Source: an uncultured Verrucomicrobiales bacterium
GTDB taxonomy: Bacteria; Verrucomicrobiota; Verrucomicrobiia; Verrucomicrobiales; Akkermansiaceae
Length of the DNA stretch: 64,000 bases
Assembly (NCBI GenBank): GCA_937934595.1
Contig: CALGZA010000062.1
Coordinates: 23,753-87,752 of the forward strand
Reading direction: 5' to 3'
In this document: positions 54,428 through 62,612 of the stretch, in pieces
Position numbering within the stretch: the first letter of the stretch is position 1
How the letters are laid out: each line of letters opens with the position of its first letter
Translations under genes and position numbers: made by a program
Notes under the pieces: generated by a model
Told to the model about the DNA's origin: nothing
What the model saw: only the letters and a program-made list of their open reading frames with translations
Database searches by the model: none

Positions 54428-56230
54428 ATGAACAATCACAAAACTATCACCATCGACCTCGCAGACAAAGCAGACGCCGCAGTTCGCCAGCTCTTCGGCC
54501 ACGACGCACCACTCACGCACTCCGTATCAGAAATCACAGAAAACCTCAGAAATGATATCCAAAGAATACGCTCAGGTCAATCCTCCGGACCAGCCACACT
54601 CGCACTAGTTGGCAGAGTCGGTGAAGGAAAAAGCTGGCTCGCTCGCACCTTCCTCGCAGAAAACGATGCAGCTAACCAAGTCATCCAATCCGGCCAAAAC
54701 TCCGCAGAACGTAGCATGGAACTCACCTGGATCGGTAGCCAACAACCATTCTCTAAACTCACCAGCGGTGAACAGTTCATCAAAACATCCCCACAAAACA
54801 TGCTAGACCTAGGAGCATCATACGTCCTAGCTGACTCACCTGGTTACTCAGACCACAACCCATCACTAGAAGCCCTATCCAGCGTCGCTCTTGCATCTTC
54901 AAACATAAAACTTCTAGCCACATCAGTCTCACACATCAGAGACGCATCAGTCGCCACCTTCATCGGCTCCATGGACGGCTCCCTCATCCTCCCCATCATC
55001 AGATTCAGACCAGAAAGAGATCAACTAAAACCATCAGACAATGTCAAAAATGACTGCCTAACAGAAATGCAAGAATGGATGAACCACGCACCAAATGCAA
55101 CCCTACTCCCAGCCATCTTCATCCCAGACGCAGGCATCGCAGGCGAAAAAGAAGCTCGCACCATCACCCGCCAGCTCATCTCAGCTGCTCTCACACCACT
55201 TCTAGCAGACCCATCCACTCTAACCAAACACCGCGAAAAACAACTACAACAACGCATCCAACTCACCAGATCACACCTCTCAGATGCACTAGAAGACTTC
55301 CGCCAAAGAATAGGAACTCCAGTCGAAAAACTAGACCAACTATCCGCCACACTCCCAGACATCCTCCAAAAAGAAGTCATCGGTGACACCGCCCAGCTAA
55401 ACATCGGCATCCGCTCCAGATTCAGAGCAGACGCCATCGAACGCACCCCCTCACTCCTCTTCCCATACCGCTCCTTCATCGGAATACTCGGCCTCACGCA
55501 TGGAGCCTGGGACAGACTCATATTCACCACCCTAGGCAGCGTCCCATCACTCATCATGACCGCATTCCACTCAGTCAAGTCATGGAGCAAAAGCAAAGAT
55601 TTTGAACAAAACCTACGCGACCAGTCCAGACAAAGGCTCAACTCACTCATCAATGACGCCTACCGTGATGACATCAAAAACTTCTCACACTCGCTCAATG
55701 CAGTGACCGACAACAGCCAAGAAACAACAGAACTCAATGACAAAGTAGACGCTATCCAGATAGAAGGCCTCACAGGACTCGAAATGGAAGCTCAAGAAAT
55801 CATCAGCACATCCATCAATAGACACCGCGTATCCAACTCCACACTATGGATCGGCGGCATCATAGCATTCACACTATTCTGGTTCATGATCCTCGGACCA
55901 GCATTTACCATCTACAAAGACTACTTCATGTCACTCAGCCAAACAGCATCCTCATTCTCTGAAAATTGGGAACACTACCCTAAACCATCAGCATCATTCT
56001 GGCTTACCAGCCTTCTCCTATCCATCATACCCGCTGGCATCATATCCATGATCATAATGTCCATAACCTGCCGCAGGGGACGCATCAACAACACATCAAA
56101 ATCTATCGAAAACCAAATAGCCTCCACCATCAGAACCAGAATAGACCAAGACAAACTACGCCTCGTTATCAATAACCCCAAACTAAACGCAGCTAAAACA
56201 CTCCTCAATATGTCTAGAGAAAATCCCTAA
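54428..56230 (+). CDS. membrane-associated P-loop GTPase-like protein (second of pair)
   Basis: A 600-residue protein. The P-loop is GRVGEGKS (62-69) and switch II is LADSPGYSD (DSPG at 136-139). A helical middle region (about 260-465) is followed by two clear transmembrane helices (about 473-496 and 524-547) and a short tail. Like its partner it lacks a plain N/TKxD motif. The 14-base gap and the shared order (P-loop, helices, C-terminal membrane segment) suggest a heteromeric complex that acts on membranes. Bacterial dynamin-like proteins also occur as adjacent pairs. Membrane repair, fission or defence are possible roles. Confidence 0.65.
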   Translation: MNNHKTITIDLADKADAAVRQLFGHDAPLTHSVSEITENLRNDIQRIRSGQSSGPATLALVGRVGEGKSWLARTFLAENDAANQVIQSGQNSAERSMELTWIGSQQPFSKLTSGEQFIKTSPQNMLDLGASYVLADSPGYSDHNPSLEALSSVALASSNIKLLATSVSHIRDASVATFIGSMDGSLILPIIRFRPERDQLKPSDNVKNDCLTEMQEWMNHAPNATLLPAIFIPDAGIAGEKEARTITRQLISAALTPLLADPSTLTKHREKQLQQRIQLTRSHLSDALEDFRQRIGTPVEKLDQLSATLPDILQKEVIGDTAQLNIGIRSRFRADAIERTPSLLFPYRSFIGILGLTHGAWDRLIFTTLGSVPSLIMTAFHSVKSWSKSKDFEQNLRDQSRQRLNSLINDAYRDDIKNFSHSLNAVTDNSQETTELNDKVDAIQIEGLTGLEMEAQEIISTSINRHRVSNSTLWIGGIIAFTLFWFMILGPAFTIYKDYFMSLSQTASSFSENWEHYPKPSASFWLTSLLLSIIPAGIISMIIMSITCRRGRINNTSKSIENQIASTIRTRIDQDKLRLVINNPKLNAAKTLLNMSRENP

Positions 56231-56252
56231 ACTACTCCATACTCACTAAAAA

Positions 56253-56834
56253 CTACCTCCCAAGCAGTCTATTAGACTCACTAACACTAAGATCCCGGTA
56301 ATCCTGCTTACTCATAATCAAAGGCTCAGGCCGCTTATCCCTACTAGTAACATACGTGCTAGAACCAGTCCTAACACCACTACCTAACCCCTCACTTGCT
56401 CTCCCCACTTTAAACCTACCTGTATTATACTGGCTATTGTTTGCAGAAGCATACTGCCCATCAGCCCTTGCCTTATAATTATCTTTTAAATAATGTGGAG
56501 AATGCTGAAACCTACTCCCATCAGTATTACCTTCATACTGCTTAGGCTTATAGGCTGTATTACCACCCCAGCGCTTCTTCCTGTAACTTGCTTTATTATA
56601 ATCCTTCCCCCTAAAATCCTTTGACACTAGCCCTGATGCCTTTCTATCATACTCACTAACCTTATCAGAACTAGAGCGCATCATACCATGTTCACCCTTC
56701 TCCATAGCATAACCATCATTAAACTTATTCAGCCCAGATCGCACCGTAGAACTCGTCATCACACCCTCCTTCGCACAAGACGCAAAAGAAAATACCAAAA
56801 CCGTAGCAACCAAATACTGAATAAACTTGTTCAT
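56253..56834 (-). CDS. lipoprotein of unknown function
   Basis: A 193-residue protein with lipobox FASC (Cys20). The mature part is Lys/Arg/Tyr/Asn/Ser/Gly-rich, basic and probably disordered (RKASGLVSKDFRGKDYNKAS, YASANNSQYNTGRFK), ending with SKQDYRDLSVSESNRLLGR. No domain is recognised. It could bind peptidoglycan or another anionic surface by charge. It is transcribed alone from its own promoter. Confidence 0.6.
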   Translation of the reverse strand: MNKFIQYLVATVLVFSFASCAKEGVMTSSTVRSGLNKFNDGYAMEKGEHGMMRSSSDKVSEYDRKASGLVSKDFRGKDYNKASYRKKRWGGNTAYKPKQYEGNTDGSRFQHSPHYLKDNYKARADGQYASANNSQYNTGRFKVGRASEGLGSGVRTGSSTYVTSRDKRPEPLIMSKQDYRDLSVSESNRLLGR

Positions 56835-56843
56835 ATTAAAATC

Positions 56844-56871
56844 AATATAACCAGCCTCCTCAATCCATCAA
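56844..56871 (-). promoter_or_regulatory. promoter of the 56834 lipoprotein gene
   Basis: TTGATG (56866-56871), 16 bases, TATATT (56844-56849), then 9 bases to the ATG. A GAGGAGG lies within the spacer and so is not a ribosome-binding site. Confidence 0.5.
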
Positions 56872-56974
56872 GCCCAGAATCATAAACCCACTAAACAGAA
56901 ATGACGCGCCACCGTAAATTACAGAAAGCGCGCCATATTAAAAAATCACCAAAACAAACAGGCTCTAAAGAAAC

Positions 56975-58105
56975 CTATCGCTCAGAAATCGGTGGAACCG
57001 GTGAAGTAGTCGCTGGTCCCACATACTTCGTAAGTGGACGATAAAGCCTATTATCCTTCAACTGCTCCAGAACCTGAGCAGTCCACCCAGACATCCTCGC
57101 ATTCGCAAATATAGGAGTAAATAAATCAGTAGGGATATTCATCGAGTAATAAACTGTCGCTGAATAAAAGTCCACATTCGCATTTAACCCCTTACGCTCA
57201 CGCATAATCGTTGCAATACGCTCAGACATATTTATCCACTGAGAATCACCCAGCTCCTCAGTCAACTTAATCGCCATCTTCTGCAAATGCGGTGCACGTG
57301 GATCTAGAACCTTATACACGCGGTGACCTATACCCATTATCTTCTTCTTGTTCTCCAAGCAGTCTTCCACAAACGCATCAACATTCTCCTCACCACCAAT
57401 AGCTTTAAGCATCAAAATCACGCCCTCGTTCGCTCCACCATGTAATGGCCCCTTCAAAGTACCAATCGCTGAAGTCATCGCTGAATAAAGATCTGATAAG
57501 GTACCACTTGTCACTCGAGCTGAGAAAGTAGAAGCATTCATACCATGATCAGCATGTATAATATAAGCCACATCAAGCGTCTTAACCGCTGACTCACTCG
57601 GCTCCTCGCCAGTCATCAAATAAAGAAAATGTGCCGCCTCAGATAAATCAGTACGCACTGGCGGTAAATCTAATCCCTGACGTGCTCTATGGTAATATGC
57701 CACAATAACAGAAGTCTTCGCCACGATAGAAAGTGCCACCTCATGGTTCACCTCCTCATTAGGTTCACCCACTGCCGCTCTGTCATCAAAGATCCCTAGC
57801 ATAGAAACCCCAGTCCTCAAAACATCCATCGGCACAGCATCACTCGGCATCGCCTTAATAAACTCAATCACCTGCTCAGGCAACTCACGGTTATTCCTCA
57901 GAACAGACTCCAAACCCGCTAGCTCAGCAGCATTTGGTAACTTACCATTATGTAACAAGTAGGTAACCTCCTCAAAAGTACAATGCTCCACAAGATCATC
58001 AATGTCATATCCAAGATAAGACAGTTTCCCCTCCAAACCCTCTACTTTCGAGAGAGCAGATTCATTTGCGATAACCCCTTCTAGGCCTTTTGCATAGTCA
58101 CTCAT
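56975..58105 (-). CDS. gltA: citrate synthase (type II short form or 2-methylcitrate synthase)
   Basis: A 376-residue enzyme. Active-site segments are ADHGMNASTFSARV, GPLHGGANEGV (first histidine), MGIGHRVYKVLDPRAP (second histidine) and NVDFYSATVYY (aspartate). This short form lacks the N-terminal domain of the hexameric E. coli enzyme and resembles Gram-positive-type citrate synthases and 2-methylcitrate synthases. No prp genes are nearby, so citrate synthase is the better guess. It feeds acetyl-CoA from pyruvate dehydrogenase into the TCA cycle. It is transcribed alone from its own promoter. Confidence 0.88.
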   Translation of the reverse strand: MSDYAKGLEGVIANESALSKVEGLEGKLSYLGYDIDDLVEHCTFEEVTYLLHNGKLPNAAELAGLESVLRNNRELPEQVIEFIKAMPSDAVPMDVLRTGVSMLGIFDDRAAVGEPNEEVNHEVALSIVAKTSVIVAYYHRARQGLDLPPVRTDLSEAAHFLYLMTGEEPSESAVKTLDVAYIIHADHGMNASTFSARVTSGTLSDLYSAMTSAIGTLKGPLHGGANEGVILMLKAIGGEENVDAFVEDCLENKKKIMGIGHRVYKVLDPRAPHLQKMAIKLTEELGDSQWINMSERIATIMRERKGLNANVDFYSATVYYSMNIPTDLFTPIFANARMSGWTAQVLEQLKDNRLYRPLTKYVGPATTSPVPPISER

Positions 58106-58111
58106 TTTAAT

Positions 58112-58140
58112 GTATTAGTTGATATTAATTTAGTTGTAAA
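58112..58140 (-). promoter_or_regulatory. gltA promoter, leaderless layout
   Basis: TTTACA (58135-58140), 17 bases, TAATAC (58112-58117), then 6 bases to the ATG at 58105. The -10 match is weak, but the geometry is identical to that of other genes here. Confidence 0.45.
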
Positions 58141-58336
58141 AATTTCTAAGCACTCATTACCCCACTTCACCAACATAAGCAATATTTCCTACAAAAAAAA
58201 TCACTCACCCTCACCCACTCACATCCTCATACCATACAATGAAAAACCATATCATACAAAACGAAGTGATTTGCGGAGCTACAACCTCACCTAAACCACT
58301 ACCTAAAACCTTATAAAGCTAACACCCAAAATAAAA

Positions 58337-58362
58337 AAGCGCCTTGTTAAAACAAGGCGCTT
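58337..58362 (-). terminator. strong terminator for the PEP-CTERM gene
   Basis: A 12-bp perfect stem (58337-58348 with 58351-58362) with a very short loop. On the minus strand it is followed by six T. The remaining bases of the gap 58141-58336 show nothing clear. Confidence 0.85.
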
Positions 58363-58400
58363 AAAAAACTAATTCTACAAAACATCTATAACAAAGATTG

Positions 58401-59360
58401 CTATCGCTTCCGGCGCACGGCCAAAGATAACAATGATAAAGCTAGCATTCCAGAAACAGCAGGTTCAGGAACAATAGCTGTCGCAGCTAGGTCTCGTAAA
58501 GCAATACTGTGCTGAACAGCATCAAAAGTTGAGCGGTATTGACTGGCAAAGTTAAGCTCTGGAGATGGATTTGTCACTGGGTCATAAGTTATATTAGGAT
58601 CATACTCACTGGGAGTGTATTTCTGACTTATCTGAGTATACCACATTAACTGCGAGTCATTTAAATTCCCATCACCATTAATATCTAGACCACTTAAGCC
58701 GTTAGTATTACCTGAATTAATGTCTACCATCTTATCCCATGAGATTGTAGTACCACCTGCAGGAATAGTTCCTATAGAAAAATTTTGAGGTGTCACAGAA
58801 CCATCAATAGCAAATGCATCTGTCGCATCAACAACGCCTGAAGTAGCTGTTGTCTGATCAGCTGATATTTCAATGATATTACCTAAAGTATATGTGATGG
58901 TAGCATTATCATCAGCGTTTATCACAGTCCCCGCACCCGTAGAGAAATAATCTCCATTCCTTATAGAAACTGGTTCACTGAAATCAATAACCACTTCAGC
59001 ACTGAGAATATTAGTTGTTTGAGCAAAAGAAAATGGTGTAAGATCTCCCGCCTGTGTAAAAACTTTGAACCTCGCAGAATGAGGTTGTGATGGATCAGCA
59101 GGAATCAGATTAACCGTGAAATCCGCCACAAGTGAATCCCATCCATTCACTGGAGTGTCCAAATCTACTCTGACTCCTGTAAGAGTATTACCAGTTCCAG
59201 ATACCCCGTTTATATTGATAGCAGTGGCTTTCGTATCTGGAGTTCCATTACCAGCCCATGTTCCACTCCCATAGTCAAAGAATATAGTAGCCTTAGTCGG
59301 AATTACTGAAGCTATCAATAAGGAGGCAGCTATTGTTGCATGTAATTTATTTAACATCAT
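58401..59360 (-). CDS. PEP-CTERM sorting-signal protein
   Basis: A 319-residue exported protein. It has a signal peptide (about 1-24). The C-terminal PEP-CTERM signal is VPEPAV, then a hydrophobic helix, then RRKR. The body is beta-rich, Thr/Asn/Asp-rich and contains a calcium-loop-like DINGDGNLND. Such proteins are processed by exosortase and are tied to exopolysaccharide export. The function of this one is unknown, and no exosortase is in the window. The base composition of the plus strand is reversed (G above C in a sampled line), unlike the neighbours, hinting at recent acquisition or weak constraint. Own promoter and terminator. Confidence 0.85.
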   Translation of the reverse strand: MMLNKLHATIAASLLIASVIPTKATIFFDYGSGTWAGNGTPDTKATAININGVSGTGNTLTGVRVDLDTPVNGWDSLVADFTVNLIPADPSQPHSARFKVFTQAGDLTPFSFAQTTNILSAEVVIDFSEPVSIRNGDYFSTGAGTVINADDNATITYTLGNIIEISADQTTATSGVVDATDAFAIDGSVTPQNFSIGTIPAGGTTISWDKMVDINSGNTNGLSGLDINGDGNLNDSQLMWYTQISQKYTPSEYDPNITYDPVTNPSPELNFASQYRSTFDAVQHSIALRDLAATAIVPEPAVSGMLALSLLSLAVRRKR

Positions 59361-59368
59361 ATATTATT

Positions 59369-59397
59369 TCTCTATCCAATAAGATTCATTCAGTCAA
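59369..59397 (-). promoter_or_regulatory. promoter of the PEP-CTERM gene
   Basis: TTGACT (59392-59397), 17 bases, TAGAGA (59369-59374), then 8 bases to the ATG at 59360. The -10 box is weak. Confidence 0.45.
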
Positions 59398-59791
59398 CAC
59401 TATTACTCACTTCAATTAACCAACAAAACACAGCAAACTTATACACAACAACTTAAAAAAACTTTTTTCATCACAACCCCAAACATTAACTACCAGTTAT
59501 GAAAATAACAACCCACACTAATCGGTTTTTATGAACCATTGGAAAAAAACGTCAATCATAGCCACTCCACTGAATCAAAAACCCTCGTCTTCATGATAAA
59601 ATAAGCACCAACACCATGACTGAGGAAGAACGCACATAGTAACAAAAAACGCCCGCATCCACTCCATAGGAGAAACACCTTCTAACACACACCATAAGCA
59701 CCATTTGGCTGATCTGTTTCACAAAATGCCCCTAGTGATACATTTCTCAGACCAACATACCACTCATCAACCACATTCATTACATTCAGAG

Positions 59792-59821
59792 TTGGCACCC
59801 CAGCCTATTCTCATGTAAATA
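59792..59821 (+). promoter_or_regulatory. promoter of the tsaB operon, leaderless layout
   Basis: TTGGCA (59792-59797), 18 bases, TAAATA (59816-59821), then 6 bases to the ATG at 59828. It probably drives the five-gene run tsaB to the ROK kinase. Confidence 0.55.
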
Positions 59822-59827
59822 AACACC

Positions 59828-60514
59828 ATGAGCATCATACTAAGCATCGAAACCAGCATCCCTGAAGCCTCCGTGGCACTCACCATCGATGGCACCACCA
59901 CTGCTCAAGAAGAATTCGAAAGCCACAGACAACAAAACAAACTCCTTTTCCCAGCACTAGAAAAAATCATCTCCATACTACCTAATAACCAAACCCCAGA
60001 CCTCATTATCGTCGGCACAGGCCCCGGTAGCTACAGCGGCTCACGCATCTCCATCGCCGCCGCACAAGGACTCGCCATCGCATACTCTTGCCCAGTCGTC
60101 GGCCTATCATCATTCCTCGGCACCACAACACTAGCCCAGAACCAAACCGCCTTCGCCATAGGCGACGCCAGACGAGACACCTTCTTCATCGCAGAAGTCA
60201 AACAAAACCAAACCGAATTCAAACCCAACGAACCTCTACTCCTCACACCTGAAAAATTTCTTAAAAAAATCAACTCCATAGACACCTCATCTACCCCACT
60301 CTTCTCATTCGAAAAAAAACTCCCCCTCCTAGCCTCCACCACATACACCCCAGACAAATCAACCGCAGAACGCCTCACAAAAGCCTGGCTGAACCTCACC
60401 CACACATCACAACAATCCCTACTCCAAAAACCACCACAACCAGCCTACCTCCGCGCACCCTTCATCACCAAAGCCAAACCAGGACACCCCCTCCTCAGAA
60501 AAAAATCCCACTAA
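59828..60514 (+). CDS. tsaB: tRNA threonylcarbamoyladenosine biosynthesis protein TsaB
   Basis: A 228-residue ASKHA-fold protein. The start SIILSIETSIPEASVAL is the usual TsaB beginning. GTGPGSYSGSRISIAAAQGLA is the hallmark nucleotide-site loop and is close to the family consensus G(P)GSFTG(V/L)R. It works with TsaD and TsaE to form t6A on tRNA. The C-terminus is Pro- and Lys-rich. It is the first gene of the run ending with the ROK kinase, spaced 25, 25, 9 and 8 bases. Confidence 0.9.
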   Translation: MSIILSIETSIPEASVALTIDGTTTAQEEFESHRQQNKLLFPALEKIISILPNNQTPDLIIVGTGPGSYSGSRISIAAAQGLAIAYSCPVVGLSSFLGTTTLAQNQTAFAIGDARRDTFFIAEVKQNQTEFKPNEPLLLTPEKFLKKINSIDTSSTPLFSFEKKLPLLASTTYTPDKSTAERLTKAWLNLTHTSQQSLLQKPPQPAYLRAPFITKAKPGHPLLRKKSH

Positions 60515-60539
60515 AGCACAGCCACAACCACTCACCACC

Positions 60540-61367
60540 TTGAATAATCCAAAAAAACTCAACCAATTCATCAACCTAGCACAAGCCATCCCAGCACTAG
60601 AAGGCAATGGCCTGCGCAAAACAATCCGTACCCTACTCGAAAAAATACTAGGCATCACCGAAATCCGCCAAACCATAACAGACGCCTCACTCGCTAAAAC
60701 ACACAACATCTTCGCCAGAACCCTAGAAATACTCAACATCCTCATAGACGCCAAAAACATCCCCCAAACCATCCAAAAAATCCCCCCAGGAACAGGCGCC
60801 ATCATCATCGCTAACCACCCCTTCGGCGGCGCAGACGCCATCGCACTCAGCGCTCTCTGCGCAAAATACCGACCAGACGACTCAAAAATCCTAGCAAACT
60901 CAATCGTCTACCATGCACCCAAATTCAAAAAATACCTCCTCCCACTAAAAATCCTCGGAGAACCAAACGCCAAACTCCATAACCTCAAAACCCTAAAACA
61001 AGCCACCGAACACATAAAAAACGGCGGCCTCCTCGCAGTCTTCCCAGCAGGCGGCGTATCACACTACCAATCAGACCAACAAAAAACAACAGACGCCCCA
61101 TGGTCACACCACATCGCACGCATCGCCATCCACACCAAAGCACCCGTCATCCCCATTAAATTCTTCGGCAAAAACCCACTCTGGTTCCAGCTCATAGGAA
61201 AAATCCACCCACTACTCAGAGCCGCACTCATTCCTAGAGCTTTACTTATCATGAAACATAAGACAATAAAGTGTCGCGCAGGCAACATCATACAACACCA
61301 AACACTAACAAAAGCAAACAACCCCACCCAAACCCTCAGAGACGCCGTCTACAGCATCTCCACATAA
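60540..61367 (+). CDS. PlsC-type acyltransferase (lysophospholipid acyltransferase-like)
   Basis: A 275-residue protein beginning with TTG at 60540. No in-frame ATG lies between the tsaB stop and the conserved region. The acyltransferase motif is ANHPFGGADA (His93, Asp99, HX5D instead of the usual HX4D) and the second block is FPAGGVSHY (168-176), a variant of FPEG. Related acyltransferases of this subtype carry NHPFGG. They acylate lysophospholipids or ornithine-like head groups. A hydrophobic segment around 185-230 may contact the membrane. It is in the tsaB operon. Confidence 0.8.
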   Translation: MNNPKKLNQFINLAQAIPALEGNGLRKTIRTLLEKILGITEIRQTITDASLAKTHNIFARTLEILNILIDAKNIPQTIQKIPPGTGAIIIANHPFGGADAIALSALCAKYRPDDSKILANSIVYHAPKFKKYLLPLKILGEPNAKLHNLKTLKQATEHIKNGGLLAVFPAGGVSHYQSDQQKTTDAPWSHHIARIAIHTKAPVIPIKFFGKNPLWFQLIGKIHPLLRAALIPRALLIMKHKTIKCRAGNIIQHQTLTKANNPTQTLRDAVYSIST

Positions 61368-61392
61368 TCAAAACAATTAAATACCCAACAAC

Positions 61393-61854
61393 ATGAGCAC
61401 AAACACCCTAAACGAAACACTCACAGCCGACATGAAAACAGCCATGAAAGCCAAAGACAAAGTCACACTAAACACCATCCGTAACCTCAAATCCGCAATC
61501 AAAAATGACGCCATCCAGCAAGGTAACGCAGACACCATCCTAAACGACGCCGAAATCACCACCGTCATCCGTAAACAAATCAAACAAAGACAAGACTCCA
61601 TCACCCAATACCAAGACAACAACCGCCCAGAACTCGCAGAAATCGAACAAAACGAAATCAACATACTAGAAAAATACCTCCCCACACCACTCACACCACA
61701 AGAAATAGAAACATTCGTCACACAAGCCATCGCAGAAACCAACGCCACAAGCAGAGCAGACATGGGAAAAGTCATGCAAATCATGCAACAAAAAACCGCA
61801 GGCAGAACAGACGGTAAAACTATCAGCCAAGCCGTCATCAAAGCACTCACATAA
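61393..61854 (+). CDS. yqeY: GatB/YqeY domain protein
   Basis: A 153-residue helical protein of the YqeY family with standard length. DMKTAMKAKDKVTLNTIRNL is the typical start and AEIEQNEINILEKYLP the middle. The C-terminal DMGKVMQIMQQKTAGRTDGK matches the tRNA-binding tail domain also found in GatB. Its function is uncertain; a tRNA-associated role is inferred from the GatB relation. It follows the acyltransferase by 25 bases. Confidence 0.9.
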   Translation: MSTNTLNETLTADMKTAMKAKDKVTLNTIRNLKSAIKNDAIQQGNADTILNDAEITTVIRKQIKQRQDSITQYQDNNRPELAEIEQNEINILEKYLPTPLTPQEIETFVTQAIAETNATSRADMGKVMQIMQQKTAGRTDGKTISQAVIKALT

Positions 61855-61863
61855 CAACCAACC

Positions 61864-62604
61864 ATGAGATACCTTCTCATCGATAACTCAAACACACGCA
61901 CCAAGTTCATGATCGGAACAGATCAAGAACTCCTCCCATGGATCGCACGTCTCAACACCAAAAACATCTCACCAGAAACCATCAAGAAAACCCTCATTAA
62001 CCAACAATGGGACGCCGCCTACCTCTGCTCAGTCGTCCCACAAAAAGCCACCATCATAGAACAAACCCTCTCAAAAATAGCCAACAAACCATTCAAAAAA
62101 CTCACCCACCTCTCCAAACTAGGCATCGGAATAAACTACCCAGACCCCAGCCAAATCGGAGCCGACAGACTAGCAAACTCAATCGCAGCTAACACCCTCT
62201 TCGGATCACCATCCATCGTCATCGACTTCGGAACAGCAGTCACATTCGACATCATACTCCAAGGAAAATACCAAGGCGGCGTCATCGCACCAGGACTCGG
62301 AGCCATGACAGACTACCTCGCCAAAAAAACCGCCCTACTCCCAAAAATCTCACTCACAGAACCAGACAGCCCCATCGGCAAAACCACAGAAAAAGCCATG
62401 GACATCGGCGCAGTTTATGGATACCGCGGACTCGTTCGTGAAATCATCACAGAACTCACCAAAGAAATACCCACCCCACCCACCATCATCTGCACAGGCG
62501 GTGACGGAGAACTCATCACCAACGGACTACCAGACCTCATCCACCACTACCACCCATCCATCACACTCGAAGGAATAAGAACCGCAGCCACACTCAACTT
62601 CTAA
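61864..62604 (+). CDS. coaX: type III pantothenate kinase
   Basis: A 246-residue CoaX. The phosphate loop is IDNSNTRTKF (with N in place of the usual G), GADRLANSIAA is the second ATP-contact block and DFGTAVTFD the third, followed by GGVIAPGLGAM. It phosphorylates pantothenate, the first step of coenzyme A synthesis, in the cytoplasm with a monovalent cation. It starts 9 bases after yqeY. Coenzyme A is required by the two 2-oxo acid dehydrogenases in this window. Confidence 0.92.
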   Translation: MRYLLIDNSNTRTKFMIGTDQELLPWIARLNTKNISPETIKKTLINQQWDAAYLCSVVPQKATIIEQTLSKIANKPFKKLTHLSKLGIGINYPDPSQIGADRLANSIAANTLFGSPSIVIDFGTAVTFDIILQGKYQGGVIAPGLGAMTDYLAKKTALLPKISLTEPDSPIGKTTEKAMDIGAVYGYRGLVREIITELTKEIPTPPTIICTGGDGELITNGLPDLIHHYHPSITLEGIRTAATLNF

Positions 62605-62612
62605 TCACCACA

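Larger units (their letters stand above)
59361..59827. other. 467-bp stretch without a gene
   Basis: Besides the promoters of the PEP-CTERM gene (59369-59397) and of tsaB (59792-59821), I see no conserved gene, tRNA, or strong hairpin. A short GGTT-N5-AACC-type pairing near 59525-59536 is too small to interpret. Confidence 0.5.

Noticed and set aside
56853..56859. GAGGAGG as ribosome-binding site of the 56253-56834 lipoprotein
   Set aside because: It lies about 20 bases upstream of the ATG and inside the spacer of a promoter, so it would not be transcribed.
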